This document shows positions 26,244 to 33,813 of a stretch of DNA of 64,000 nucleotides, one piece after another. Under the pieces are notes generated by a model that was given only the letters and a program-made list of their open reading frames with translations, was not told the origin of the DNA and did no database searches. The stretch is from positions 1 to 64,000 of the forward strand of contig CAZFVA010000012.1 of NCBI GenBank assembly GCA_964522105.1, given 5' to 3'. Made by a program: the position numbers and the translations under genes. How positions within the stretch are numbered: the stretch's first letter is position 1; each line of letters starts with the position of its first letter. This stretch comes from JAGOFO01 sp964522105. GTDB lineage: Bacteria; Myxococcota_A; UBA9042; DTJE01.

Positions 26244-26678
26244 CACGCGATACTGGGAGATTTCATAGATGGTGACAGTAAACAAGATCTCGTAATACGA
26301 ACAAGCGCTGGTTACTGGTATTGGGCAAAATCTGATGGTTTGGTTTTTGGAACCGCCCTTCCTCTTGATATTGATGGAAGCAACTATTGGATGTATCCAA
26401 CAGCAGATCGGTTCCGCTTCGGGGATCTTAACCATGATGAAAAGGATGATTTGGTAGCTATAGATGATAATGTTCTGTGGGTGTCAATGAACAATGGGGA
26501 CAACACCCTTGACGGGCCAATCGATCCAATAATTGACGGAAGCCGTGATGCCTATTCTTCCGGCGATCTGATGAGCATCGGCGACTATGATGGCGATGGA
26601 ATTGCAGATTTGTTTGTAAGAAGACCATCAACGTTGAGGTGGTATTCTAGCAAACATGTTTCAGGATGGACTCCATAA
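26244..26678 (+). pseudogene. Truncated FG-GAP/VCBS-repeat protein remnant
   Basis: The frame is open from 26244, directly after a TAA, to the stop at 26676-26678: 144 codons with no good start or ribosome-binding site. Three FG-GAP/VCBS-like repeats are visible: GDFIDGDSKQDLVI, GDLNHDEKDDLVAI and GDYDGDGIADLFV, each with the Asp-rich Ca-binding loop, spaced about 50 residues. Such repeats build beta-propellers on secreted proteins. A signal peptide and the first blades are missing, so this is the 3' end of a larger gene cut at the left junction of the insert. A TTG at 26340 could give a 112-residue product, but it would begin inside a repeat. Confidence 0.72.
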
Positions 26679-26721
26679 ATGGTAGCCAAATTCCTCAGAA
26701 CGCAATAATAGGAGAATAGAA

Positions 26722-27573
26722 ATGGACAGAACAAGGTATCTGTTGATTGTCGCTTTGGCGGTTTGGCCGGGAGTTTATGGCTGCGATGACAACCTCACCG
26801 AAATCAGCAGCATGGTGCTGGTCTCTGCCGGCTCTTATTGGATGGGATGCAATGAGGCGGTGGATGACCATTGCGGTATAAATGAGAAACCCTATCACGA
26901 GGTTAGCCTGGACGCCTATTACATAGACAAGACCGAAGTCACCATGAAGGAGTTTCTGGCTTGCGTGGACGTCGGCGTATGCAGTCATCACCTGGACGAC
27001 CAGACCTGCTACTACATAATTTTCGAAAATGGCGATCTGGCACAGGGTGGTATTTGGAACGCCTATCGTGGGGATAATCAGCCCATGGTATGCGTTGACT
27101 GGGCACAGGCGAAGCAATTCTGCGAATGGGCTGGCAAGCGGCTTCCGACCGAGGCCGAATGGGAGAAAGCCGCCCGAGGAACCGATGGTCGAAAGTATCC
27201 ATGGGGAAACCAGGAGCCGGATTGCGACCGGGCCGTAATGTACGTTGGGGATGGATCGGAATGCGCGCCGCAGGTCACCGCTGATGTCTGTAGCAAATCA
27301 CCTGTTGGTGACAGCCCTTATGGTTTGTGCGACATGGCGGGGAATGTCAGGGAATGGGTTGCAGACTGGTTCGCCGCCGAATATTTTAGTGCCAGCCCAA
27401 CGGAAAATCCGAAAGGCCCAAACACAGGAACTTACAGGGTTTCACGTGGCGGAGGCTTCGATTTGGGAAATGATGTCAGGGTATCAGGTCGGCTGGGTGC
27501 CAAGCCGTCCGAGGCAATCATTTACCGCGGATTCCGTTGCGTCCGATCGGTAGAAACCGTACAGGCTCTCTGA
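26722..27573 (+). CDS. FGE-sulfatase (SUMF1) domain lipoprotein, copy 1
   Basis: 283 residues, ATG 26722 with AGGAGA upstream. A lipoprotein signal ends in PGVYGC. The rest is an FGE-sulfatase fold: GSYWMGC, PYHEVSLDAYYIDKTEVT, CVDWAQAKQFCEWAGKRLP, TEAEWEKAARGTDGRKYPWGN, SPYGLCDMAGNVREWVADW and YRGFRCVRS. True formylglycine-generating enzymes carry two active-site cysteines after the RGGS motif. Here the region reads SRGGGFDLGNDVRVSGR with none, so it is probably not an oxidase of sulfatases. Added paired cysteines (MGCNEAVDDHC) suggest disulfides in the periplasm or at the surface. Paralogue of the next gene. Function unknown; ligand binding is possible, as for other C-type-lectin-like folds. 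Confidence 0.85.
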   Translation: MDRTRYLLIVALAVWPGVYGCDDNLTEISSMVLVSAGSYWMGCNEAVDDHCGINEKPYHEVSLDAYYIDKTEVTMKEFLACVDVGVCSHHLDDQTCYYIIFENGDLAQGGIWNAYRGDNQPMVCVDWAQAKQFCEWAGKRLPTEAEWEKAARGTDGRKYPWGNQEPDCDRAVMYVGDGSECAPQVTADVCSKSPVGDSPYGLCDMAGNVREWVADWFAAEYFSASPTENPKGPNTGTYRVSRGGGFDLGNDVRVSGRLGAKPSEAIIYRGFRCVRSVETVQAL

Positions 27574-27632
27574 AGCTATCTATTCGCCAGATTATTGTGA
27601 AATGAGGTCGCGCATTGATATTGGCTGGCTAG

Positions 27633-27651
27633 CTTAATACCATTGATTAAG
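27633..27651. repeat. Inverted repeat CTTAAT-N7-ATTAAG upstream of the second FGE lipoprotein
   Basis: Perfect 6-bp arms with a 7-base spacer, 24 bp before the ATG at 27675. It could be an operator or a weak hairpin. A poor promoter-like TTGTGA-16-GATATT pair lies just upstream. Confidence 0.25.
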
Positions 27652-27674
27652 TGTACCGTTTCAGGGGTATTGCT

Positions 27675-28556
27675 ATGGGGATTACCCGATTATTGGTTCT
27701 AATCGCGTTACTAACAGTGTCGTGTGGTTACCAACCCACTGAAAATATACCGGAACCGCCTTTGGATATAGGTCCTTATGACTACAACCAGCCAGATATC
27801 CCGGCATGGGAACCTGACCAGTATGTTGTCGACTGCGGCACAAACGGCATGTGTTTTGTCCCGGCAGGTCCTTTCTGGATGGGATGCAACAGTGATTTCG
27901 ACTATAACTGCGAAGACGACGAATCTCCATATCATGAAGTCACTTTATCTGCCTACTACATTGACAGGACCGAGGTGACCGAACTCGAGTACTCAAAATG
28001 TGTTAATGCCGGTGAATGCCATATCCCTGGTACAAGCGACAACCGCGGTAATTGGAATGATATAGGCCGGGTTAATAATCCGGTGAATTGTGTGAACCGA
28101 ATCATGGCCGGAAAGTATTGTTCCTGGGTTGGAAAAAGGTTACCCACCGAGGCGGAGTGGGAAAAGGCCGCGCGCGGAACCGATGGTCGTAAATATCCAT
28201 GGGGAAACACCTACCCCAACCTTGACCTCGCTGCCTTTCACCCCGGAACGGGCGACTGGGAATCCACTGGCACCAGCGATGTTTGTACTAAATCACCTGC
28301 TGGCGACAGCCCTTATGGTTTGTGCGACATGGCTGGGAATGTCAGGGAATGGGTAGCGGACTGGTATTTGGAAGACTATTACTCCATCAGCCCGTTGACT
28401 GATCCGTCAGGACCTTCCACCGGCGACACTGCCATTGTTAGGGGCGGGGACGGCGGTTCATCCTCGCTATTTGTTCGGGTATCAAGTCGCGGCAGAAGAG
28501 GCCTAGAAGTTGTGAATGCCGAAAATGGCTTTCGTTGCGTCTTAAGTGCTCAATAG
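27675..28556 (+). CDS. FGE-sulfatase (SUMF1) domain lipoprotein, copy 2
   Basis: 293 residues from ATG 27675 (GGGGT upstream); a GTG at 27651 would put 8 extra residues before the signal. Lipobox LLTVSC. A Pro/Asp-rich linker of about 45 residues follows, then the FGE fold: GPFWMGCN, PYHEVTLSAYYIDRTEVT, CSWVGKRLPTEAEWEK, SPYGLCDMAGNVREWVADW, NGFRCVLS. The segment after VRGGDGGSSS has no cysteine, so like its neighbour it lacks the catalytic pair of formylglycine-generating enzymes. The two share long identical stretches and are a tandem duplication. It ends 30 bp before the repeat copy that closes the peptidase gene. Confidence 0.85.
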   Translation: MGITRLLVLIALLTVSCGYQPTENIPEPPLDIGPYDYNQPDIPAWEPDQYVVDCGTNGMCFVPAGPFWMGCNSDFDYNCEDDESPYHEVTLSAYYIDRTEVTELEYSKCVNAGECHIPGTSDNRGNWNDIGRVNNPVNCVNRIMAGKYCSWVGKRLPTEAEWEKAARGTDGRKYPWGNTYPNLDLAAFHPGTGDWESTGTSDVCTKSPAGDSPYGLCDMAGNVREWVADWYLEDYYSISPLTDPSGPSTGDTAIVRGGDGGSSSLFVRVSSRGRRGLEVVNAENGFRCVLSAQ

Positions 28557-28586
28557 TCCGGTGTCCCACCAATCTCACACTGCTGG

Positions 28587-28946
28587 TTACCTGCACAAAA
28601 CATCATCGGGCGGGCACGTAAATCTGACGTGGATGTGGTCGTCGTGGCCGCGGGCCCAGCGGATAATACCGGTACGGGATTTGCGGGATTCGGGGTACTG
28701 GAAGATCAGGTCAAGGTCGGCCACCGGGAAGCCTTTCTCGTAGGCGTATTCATACAGGACTTTCTGCAGGTTCCAGTCCATAAAGATGAACTGGACGCGC
28801 TTGGTGTCCAGCAACGCCCTGATCAACTCCCACGTCTTTTCAACGTCAAGGCTGAACTTGTTGGCCTTGATGAAGTAATTGCCGCACTTCTGGTTGTTCA
28901 CGAAGTAGCCCAGGTCCACATCGCGGCCGGTCTGATGGGACTTGTG
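28587..28946. repeat. 360-bp direct repeat, copy 2 (in place within the peptidase M74 gene)
   Basis: The 3' end of the intact peptidase gene, identical to 25808-26167. Left of 28587 lies the insert; right of 28946 the gene continues normally, so this copy is the one joined to the full gene. Confidence 0.95.
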
Positions 28947-30212
28947 TCTACCAAGCGGTCCGCCGAGCGTACCGGACCAGTCTCCGACGACCACGTTGTC
29001 GACGTCAGGGACGCGCCTGCGAAGTTCGCAAATCGAACGCAGCATCAGTTTCATGGCCCACGGTCGCCCGAAAGTCGTCGTTGAGCGCTTGATCGAATAC
29101 CCCTGCTGGACCTTAAGATCGCCCCAGTCTTTCAGGAACGGCCTGTATTCCATCAAGTCCTTGGGGTCGCCGATACGGACCAGAATGCGGTGGCCGACGC
29201 GCAACGTCTTCTTCTTGCCACCCTTGCCTTTCACGTTCCATTTGTTCAATTTCTGCAGGTACTTGACCGACACGTGGTACTTCTTCGCAATCTTCCACAT
29301 GTTGTCGTTGCGCTTGACCTTATGATAGAAATTGACAGCGCCTTTGCGCTCGGTCGGCATCATCGTAATCGGATTCAGGTAGCTTTCGCAGGCAGAACCG
29401 TCATCAGTAAAACCGAATCCAGCTGTTTCAGGAAGCGGTATCAAATCTTCAGGTTCATCATCGGCAACAGTGTTTTTGTCGTCAGGATCGGCCTTGTCAT
29501 CATCTTCGCCAACGTCAGTGCCGTCCGGACCAACTTCGTCAGGATCCGGGTCATCATCAGATTCGCCCGCGACCACAGTCCCGTCACACGCTTTTGGCTC
29601 GTCCGGATTATCCGGGTCAATCGCCGCTTCGCCGTCATCAACAGCTTCGTCGTACTGATCACCCGAGTCATCTTCGGCTTCATCAGACGCACCCGCCGCC
29701 GCTTGAGCCGGTTTCTTATCAGCAAGAAGGGCTTCCGCCGCCACCTTTTCGGACGGCTTGTCGGCAAGCGCTGCATCGCCTGTTGCCACACGAGCGTCAA
29801 GCTCATTCAGCATTTCATCTGCGGCCTTGCCGAGGGACGCCTTTGCTGGCTTATCAGTCTTTGCAGCCGTCGCCTTAACTACTTTTTCTTCCTGCTTTTT
29901 CGGGCACTTGACGGCCGCCCGAATTGTCAGAACGGTACCCGGCTTCAGCTTTTTAACGGCCTTGCGATTAAGCTTCGTGATCTGGTCAGACGACACGCGA
30001 TAGGTGCGGGACAAGTCCCACAGATTGTCCCCGGGAACCACTTTATGAGTCAGTGCCTTGCCGCAGACGGCCGCCTTTGCAGACTTGGCGGACTTACGGC
30101 CCGAAGCCTTCCGTCCTGCTGCATCGGTCTGGACCGGGACGGCCACCATCGCTATCAACGCCAGCAAACAAACTATCTTCAATACGTAAGCCCCCGATTT
30201 TCTTAACGACAA
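28587..30212 (-). CDS. LysM-domain peptidase M74 (penicillin-insensitive murein endopeptidase-like)
   Basis: 541 residues. A signal peptide (VLKIVCLLALIAMVAVPV, cleavage near TDAAG) is followed by a LysM domain at about 53-100 (HKVVPGDNLWDLSRTYRVS). A low-complexity Ala/Lys then Asp/Glu-rich linker spans about 110-270. A second LysM lies at about 290-345 (YHKVKRNDNMWKIAKKYHVS). The catalytic domain of the MepA type has the zinc ligands in HKSHQTGRDVD and HDDHIHVRF. MepA enzymes cut D-Ala-mDAP cross-links in the periplasm; the LysM domains would hold it to peptidoglycan. The start is a TTG at 30212 that overlaps the uridine kinase stop by 10 bp, so the pair is coupled. The last 360 bp are duplicated at 25808. 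Confidence 0.9.
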   Translation of the reverse strand: MSLRKSGAYVLKIVCLLALIAMVAVPVQTDAAGRKASGRKSAKSAKAAVCGKALTHKVVPGDNLWDLSRTYRVSSDQITKLNRKAVKKLKPGTVLTIRAAVKCPKKQEEKVVKATAAKTDKPAKASLGKAADEMLNELDARVATGDAALADKPSEKVAAEALLADKKPAQAAAGASDEAEDDSGDQYDEAVDDGEAAIDPDNPDEPKACDGTVVAGESDDDPDPDEVGPDGTDVGEDDDKADPDDKNTVADDEPEDLIPLPETAGFGFTDDGSACESYLNPITMMPTERKGAVNFYHKVKRNDNMWKIAKKYHVSVKYLQKLNKWNVKGKGGKKKTLRVGHRILVRIGDPKDLMEYRPFLKDWGDLKVQQGYSIKRSTTTFGRPWAMKLMLRSICELRRRVPDVDNVVVGDWSGTLGGPLGRHKSHQTGRDVDLGYFVNNQKCGNYFIKANKFSLDVEKTWELIRALLDTKRVQFIFMDWNLQKVLYEYAYEKGFPVADLDLIFQYPESRKSRTGIIRWARGHDDHIHVRFTCPPDDVLCR

Positions 30213-30835
30213 AGCGAACGCGGCCGGCCATTTCTGACCTGACTGATGACCATGTCAACCGCAACAGTGTTGAAATCCATCCATGGGACGATTATGTCTG
30301 CCTTGCGGCGGCTCTTTTCCACAAATTCAAGATGCATCGGCCGCACAGTTGTCAGGTACTGGTCAATCACCGAATCCAGACTTCGTCCGCGTTCGTTTAT
30401 GTCACGCCGCAGCCGCCTGATGAATCGCAGGTCACTGTCGGTATCAACGTAAATCTTCAGGTCCATCTCGTCCCGGACTTCGTCCATTTCCAGAACAAGG
30501 ATGCCTTCCACAATGATGGTGTCTTCAGGTTCAACCCTGATTGTTTCCACACGCCTGGTATGAGTCTTGAAGTCATAGAGAGGCATATCAACGCCACGCC
30601 CATGTCGCAACTCATTGATTTGAAAAGCCATCAATGGAAAATCAATCGAATCCGGGTGGTCAAAATTAACTTTGGCCCGCTCCTCGAAACTGATATGCGA
30701 CAAGTCTTTGTAATAGTTGTCCTGAACGACCATGACGACGTTTTCCCGGCCAACCTCGTCGCAAATCATTTCAGCGACAGTCGACTTGCCGGAACCTGTA
30801 CCACCGGCGATTCCGATTACAAAACCGTGGTTCAA
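30203..30835 (-). CDS. udk: Uridine kinase
   Basis: 210 residues, the normal length. Walker A GGTGSGKST lies near residue 11, then QDNYYKDL, FDHPDSIDFPL and DMPLYDFKTHTR, which bind uridine/cytidine, and the DTIIVEGILVL strand. It phosphorylates uridine and cytidine with ATP or GTP in pyrimidine salvage. The 3' end overlaps the LysM-peptidase start by 10 bp. A 44-bp gap separates it from the acyl-CoA synthetase stop upstream. Confidence 0.96.
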   Translation of the reverse strand: MNHGFVIGIAGGTGSGKSTVAEMICDEVGRENVVMVVQDNYYKDLSHISFEERAKVNFDHPDSIDFPLMAFQINELRHGRGVDMPLYDFKTHTRRVETIRVEPEDTIIVEGILVLEMDEVRDEMDLKIYVDTDSDLRFIRRLRRDINERGRSLDSVIDQYLTTVRPMHLEFVEKSRRKADIIVPWMDFNTVAVDMVISQVRNGRPRSLCR

Positions 30836-30879
30836 GCTGGCCTCCAGATGAATCAGAACAGCAATTATTTCGGGGCTTT

Positions 30880-32977
30880 TCAGTCAAGCCCGAGGCGGTA
30901 AGCCATGTAGCGCTGCAGCGATTTCATGGCTGAATCAACGCTCTTGAAGCAGAGTACACCATTTTTACGCAGTTCGTCAGACAGCGGATCGTAAAGTTTC
31001 CCGCAATCCTGAGTCGTGATAATCGGCTTGTTGCTGTTACGCACAATCTGCGGCAGCAGCGCGGGCAGCGCGTCCGGGGCCATGATGTCATCAAAACCTC
31101 TCGGGTCAACACCGTGCGGCAGTGTCTTCATCTGCGTTGTAAGCGGAAGAATTCCGACGACACACGCGTCGATTTCGGGGCACGCNNNNNNNNNNNNNNN
31201 NNNNNNNNNNNNNNNNNNNNNNNNNNNNNNNNNNNNNNNNNNNNNNNNNNNNNNNNNNNNNNNNNNNNNNNNNNNNNNNNNNNNNGGCACCGGCATCGGA
31301 CAGGACCTGATAGCACGACTGATAGTCACCTGAAATGGACGCCGTGTGACTTGATGTTGCGGTGACGCCTTCGGTTGTGCGGCCGGCCTTGTAAATGACG
31401 AAGTCTTTGCCAAGCTTTCTTGCCTTGCTGATCATCTTCGCAAGCCGCAGGCCGTCAAGCGGACTGAAGCCTTCAATGTACAGCCCGAAGACTTCTACCT
31501 TGCCTTCCCGCAGATTAGATTCGACATAGTCAACAAGCGCCAGATCCATCTGGTTGCCGGTTGATATTGCGTACCTGGGCGCGACGTAAGGCAGGTTAAT
31601 CATTCTGGTAATCAGGAAACCGCCGGACTGACAGATAAGCGACACTTCGACATGGTCAAAGTCGTGGCTGGTGTCAGGCAGCGGCAGTTTGGTTTCGGGA
31701 ATAAACAGCGTGTCGTAATGACCGGGGGCGGACCTGACGCCAAGGCAGTTCGGGCCGACAAACACCGGCACGAAGCGACCGGCAGCCCTCGCCTCTTTAA
31801 TAAGGGCGCGGATTTCGCGGTCAGTTTCCTTTCCGTCCTGGGTTTCGCCCATCCCGCCTGAAATCAGCAGCATCGACGCGACGTTTCCGCCATCAATTGC
31901 CTGGCGGATAATCTGGGGAACCATTTTGGCGCCAACTGCAACGACGACCAGGTCAGCGCGCCACGGAAGGTCTGCTATTGATGCGACGGACGGGATTCCG
32001 TCAACAGGCACGCAGTCAGGCCTGACAGCCCTGACATTTTCGACCGGGAATTTATCACGACGAAGGTTACCCAGAATAACGCGGCCGACGTTGATCCCGT
32101 TCGGGGAAGCACCAACGATAGCGATCGTCTTCGGGTTCAACAGCACGTCAATCTTGTCCAGATCACATACCCTTTCGGCCACCAGTTGGGCGGAAAAGCG
32201 CATGAAGGCGTCAACGGCGACCAGACGACCGTTCGACACAAAGAACGGATTGATTTCAAAGTCCTGCACAAGCCAGCCAGAATCAGGCGTATTGGAAAAT
32301 TCGGTGGCCAGCTTTCTGAAGAACTCAAAAGCCTTCAGCAATTCAACGTCTTCAATCTGTCTGTCGCCGCCACGGGTCTGCCCTGACAGCTTGCGATAAA
32401 CAAATGATTTCTTGAACTTGGCAAGCATCTCTTCGCTGGTGTTCAAAAGCGGCGAAACCAGAACGACGCCTTCGCCCTTGTTGAATCTGACCGCTAGCTC
32501 TTCAGCTTCCAGTCCGCCGAAACCGAAGGCCAGGACCGGCCCGACATCAGGCGAAAATCTCATACCGGCAAAAAGCTGGCTTGAAAGGTCTGTTCCGACC
32601 GACACCTTTTCGGAAACCATCAGCGATCTGATTGTGGCGGCAAGCTGCGCGCCACCGCGTTCGGTCACTGTATCAATAATGCCCTGACATGCAGCAGCAA
32701 TGGCGGCCTTGTTGTTTTCAACGATCCGCACGCCGCCCATCTCGGTCTTGTGAGTGATGGCCGGGGAAACAACCTTGACGACGACTTTCGCGCCCGGAAT
32801 CGGGCTTACATCAGGAATCGCGGCGATCGATGCGGCATCAGGCTTCACATTATAGAACGCCGGGACGGGCACACCGCCTTCAGCAAGAAGGGAATACAAT
32901 TCGGGTTCAAGAAGAGTGTCGCGACCTTCGGCAGCAGCGTTCTTACACAGATTAGCAGCAAATAACTTCATGGACAT
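30880..32977 (-). CDS. ADP-forming acyl-CoA synthetase (ATP-grasp + CoA-binding fusion), interrupted by scaffold gap
   Basis: ATG 32977 has AAAGGAG upstream. 564 codons run to the N-gap; 101 more residues follow it to the stop at 30880-30882. Together this is about 665 residues against roughly 700 for the family. The N-terminal 230 residues are the ATP-grasp (beta) domain (AKVVVKVVSPAITHKTEMGGV). Then come the CoA-binding alpha domains (KTIAIVGASPNGINVG, FVGPNCLGV, LICQSGGFLI) and the His-containing TSSHTASISGD loop. Beta before alpha is the reverse of the usual fused order. The enzyme turns acyl-CoA plus ADP and Pi into acid plus ATP, conserving energy. It lies 66 bp after iorB, so arylacetyl-CoA from IorAB is the likely substrate. 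The frames on either side of the gap differ only because 100 N is a placeholder. Confidence 0.87.
31186..31285. other. 100-N scaffold gap inside the acyl-CoA synthetase gene
   Basis: Exactly 100 N. Coding sequence reaches both edges in codon phase (564 codons before, 102 after including the stop). Therefore the true missing length should be a multiple of three and cannot be exactly 100 if the gene is intact. From family length I estimate some 30-50 codons are missing. Confidence 0.98.
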
Positions 32978-33042
32978 CAGCTTCTCCTTTCGATTCCACA
33001 TGGATTTGAAAAACGCATGAAAACAACCAATCGGGCTGGAGA

Positions 33043-33813
33043 TCAACTCAGCTCGGACATCAGCACGTCAAGACCAACCAGTCCTTCGCGGGGGACACTG
33101 CAAACAGCGACCGCACCGGGCCTGCCCAGAAGCGCGGCCATGGCCGACGCCTTTCCTGCATCAAGACTTTCAGGCGTCACACAGGATACGGCGCGGCACG
33201 CGACCGTTCCCGGAACACCGGCTTCAAGCAGAAGTCTGGTGAACTTACCGACGCGATAGCCGTTTTCCAGCACCTTCATGTTGGCTTCAACGACCTTTTC
33301 GCCTTTGGCTTCAAACAGCGTCCTGATGATCGGCTGATAATCGGCCAGCTCGAACGGCAGGTAAGCTGTGGCAGCACCGGCCATCGCCATGTTTTCGGCC
33401 TTCGGCATACCGGCTGCAGAAGCAATGGCACCGGCATCAACGGCGACCGGACGCGGCAGCGCATAAAGAGCATCAATCACAAGCTTTTCATCCGGGTAAT
33501 CCGGAATATTGATTACCGGGGCGATGCTGCTGACGACGACGCCTGATTCACACAGCATGTTCAGATATCTATGAACTTCAAGGGGTTCCACGCTCAGGAT
33601 CATGTCGGCCTGTCCTTCCGGAATCAGGTCGCTGATGATTTCGGCATCAGAAATGCGCATATGCGAATAGACCGCACCGCCGCGCTGAGCCATGCCGTGA
33701 ACTTCAGCCTGCTTGAAACGCAGACCGCGGTTAATGCAGGCATTATCCAGAAGATACGCGATGGTCAGGATTCCCTGGCCGCCGACACCGGCAAGAATAA
33801 TGTCGTATTTCAT
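33043..33813 (-). CDS. iorB: Indolepyruvate:ferredoxin oxidoreductase, beta subunit
   Basis: 256 residues. It begins MKYDIILAGVGGQGILTIAYLL, the glycine-rich CoA-binding/gamma-like domain of 2-oxoacid:ferredoxin oxidoreductases, with EVHGMAQRGGAVYSH typical of IorB. With IorA it oxidises aryl pyruvates (indole-, phenyl-, hydroxyphenylpyruvate) to aryl-acetyl-CoA, reducing ferredoxin. Its start overlaps the iorA stop by 4 bp (ATGA), and the ADP-forming acyl-CoA synthetase follows. The operon thus encodes oxidation of aromatic amino-acid keto acids with substrate-level ATP formation. Confidence 0.94.
   Translation of the reverse strand: MKYDIILAGVGGQGILTIAYLLDNACINRGLRFKQAEVHGMAQRGGAVYSHMRISDAEIISDLIPEGQADMILSVEPLEVHRYLNMLCESGVVVSSIAPVINIPDYPDEKLVIDALYALPRPVAVDAGAIASAAGMPKAENMAMAGAATAYLPFELADYQPIIRTLFEAKGEKVVEANMKVLENGYRVGKFTRLLLEAGVPGTVACRAVSCVTPESLDAGKASAMAALLGRPGAVAVCSVPREGLVGLDVLMSELS

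Larger units (their letters stand above)
26168..28586. other. 2.4-kb A/T-richer insert between the two 360-bp repeat copies
   Basis: The interval is bounded on both sides by the exact 360-bp repeat. It contains three + strand coding stretches (an FG-GAP remnant and two FGE-fold lipoproteins), opposite in direction to the flanking peptidase gene. The left 500 bp is clearly richer in A/T than the neighbours. No integrase, transposase or terminal inverted repeat is visible. At 26189-26194 there is a TATAAT hexamer, without a properly spaced -35. Origin by transfer or duplication is inference. Confidence 0.6.

Noticed and set aside
26168..28586. Insertion sequence or integrative element in the usual sense
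   Set aside because: No transposase, integrase, terminal inverted repeat or short target duplication is visible; the 360-bp repeat is far too long for a transposition footprint. Kept only as an insert of unknown origin.
29440..29760. CRISPR-like or tandem DNA repeat
   Set aside because: It is Asp/Glu/Ala-rich coding low complexity without regular repeat units or spacers.
29190..30206. A 338-codon + strand frame over the LysM-peptidase gene
   Set aside because: Antisense to the low-complexity linker of the peptidase; the apparent hydrophobicity comes from the complement of Asp/Ala codons.
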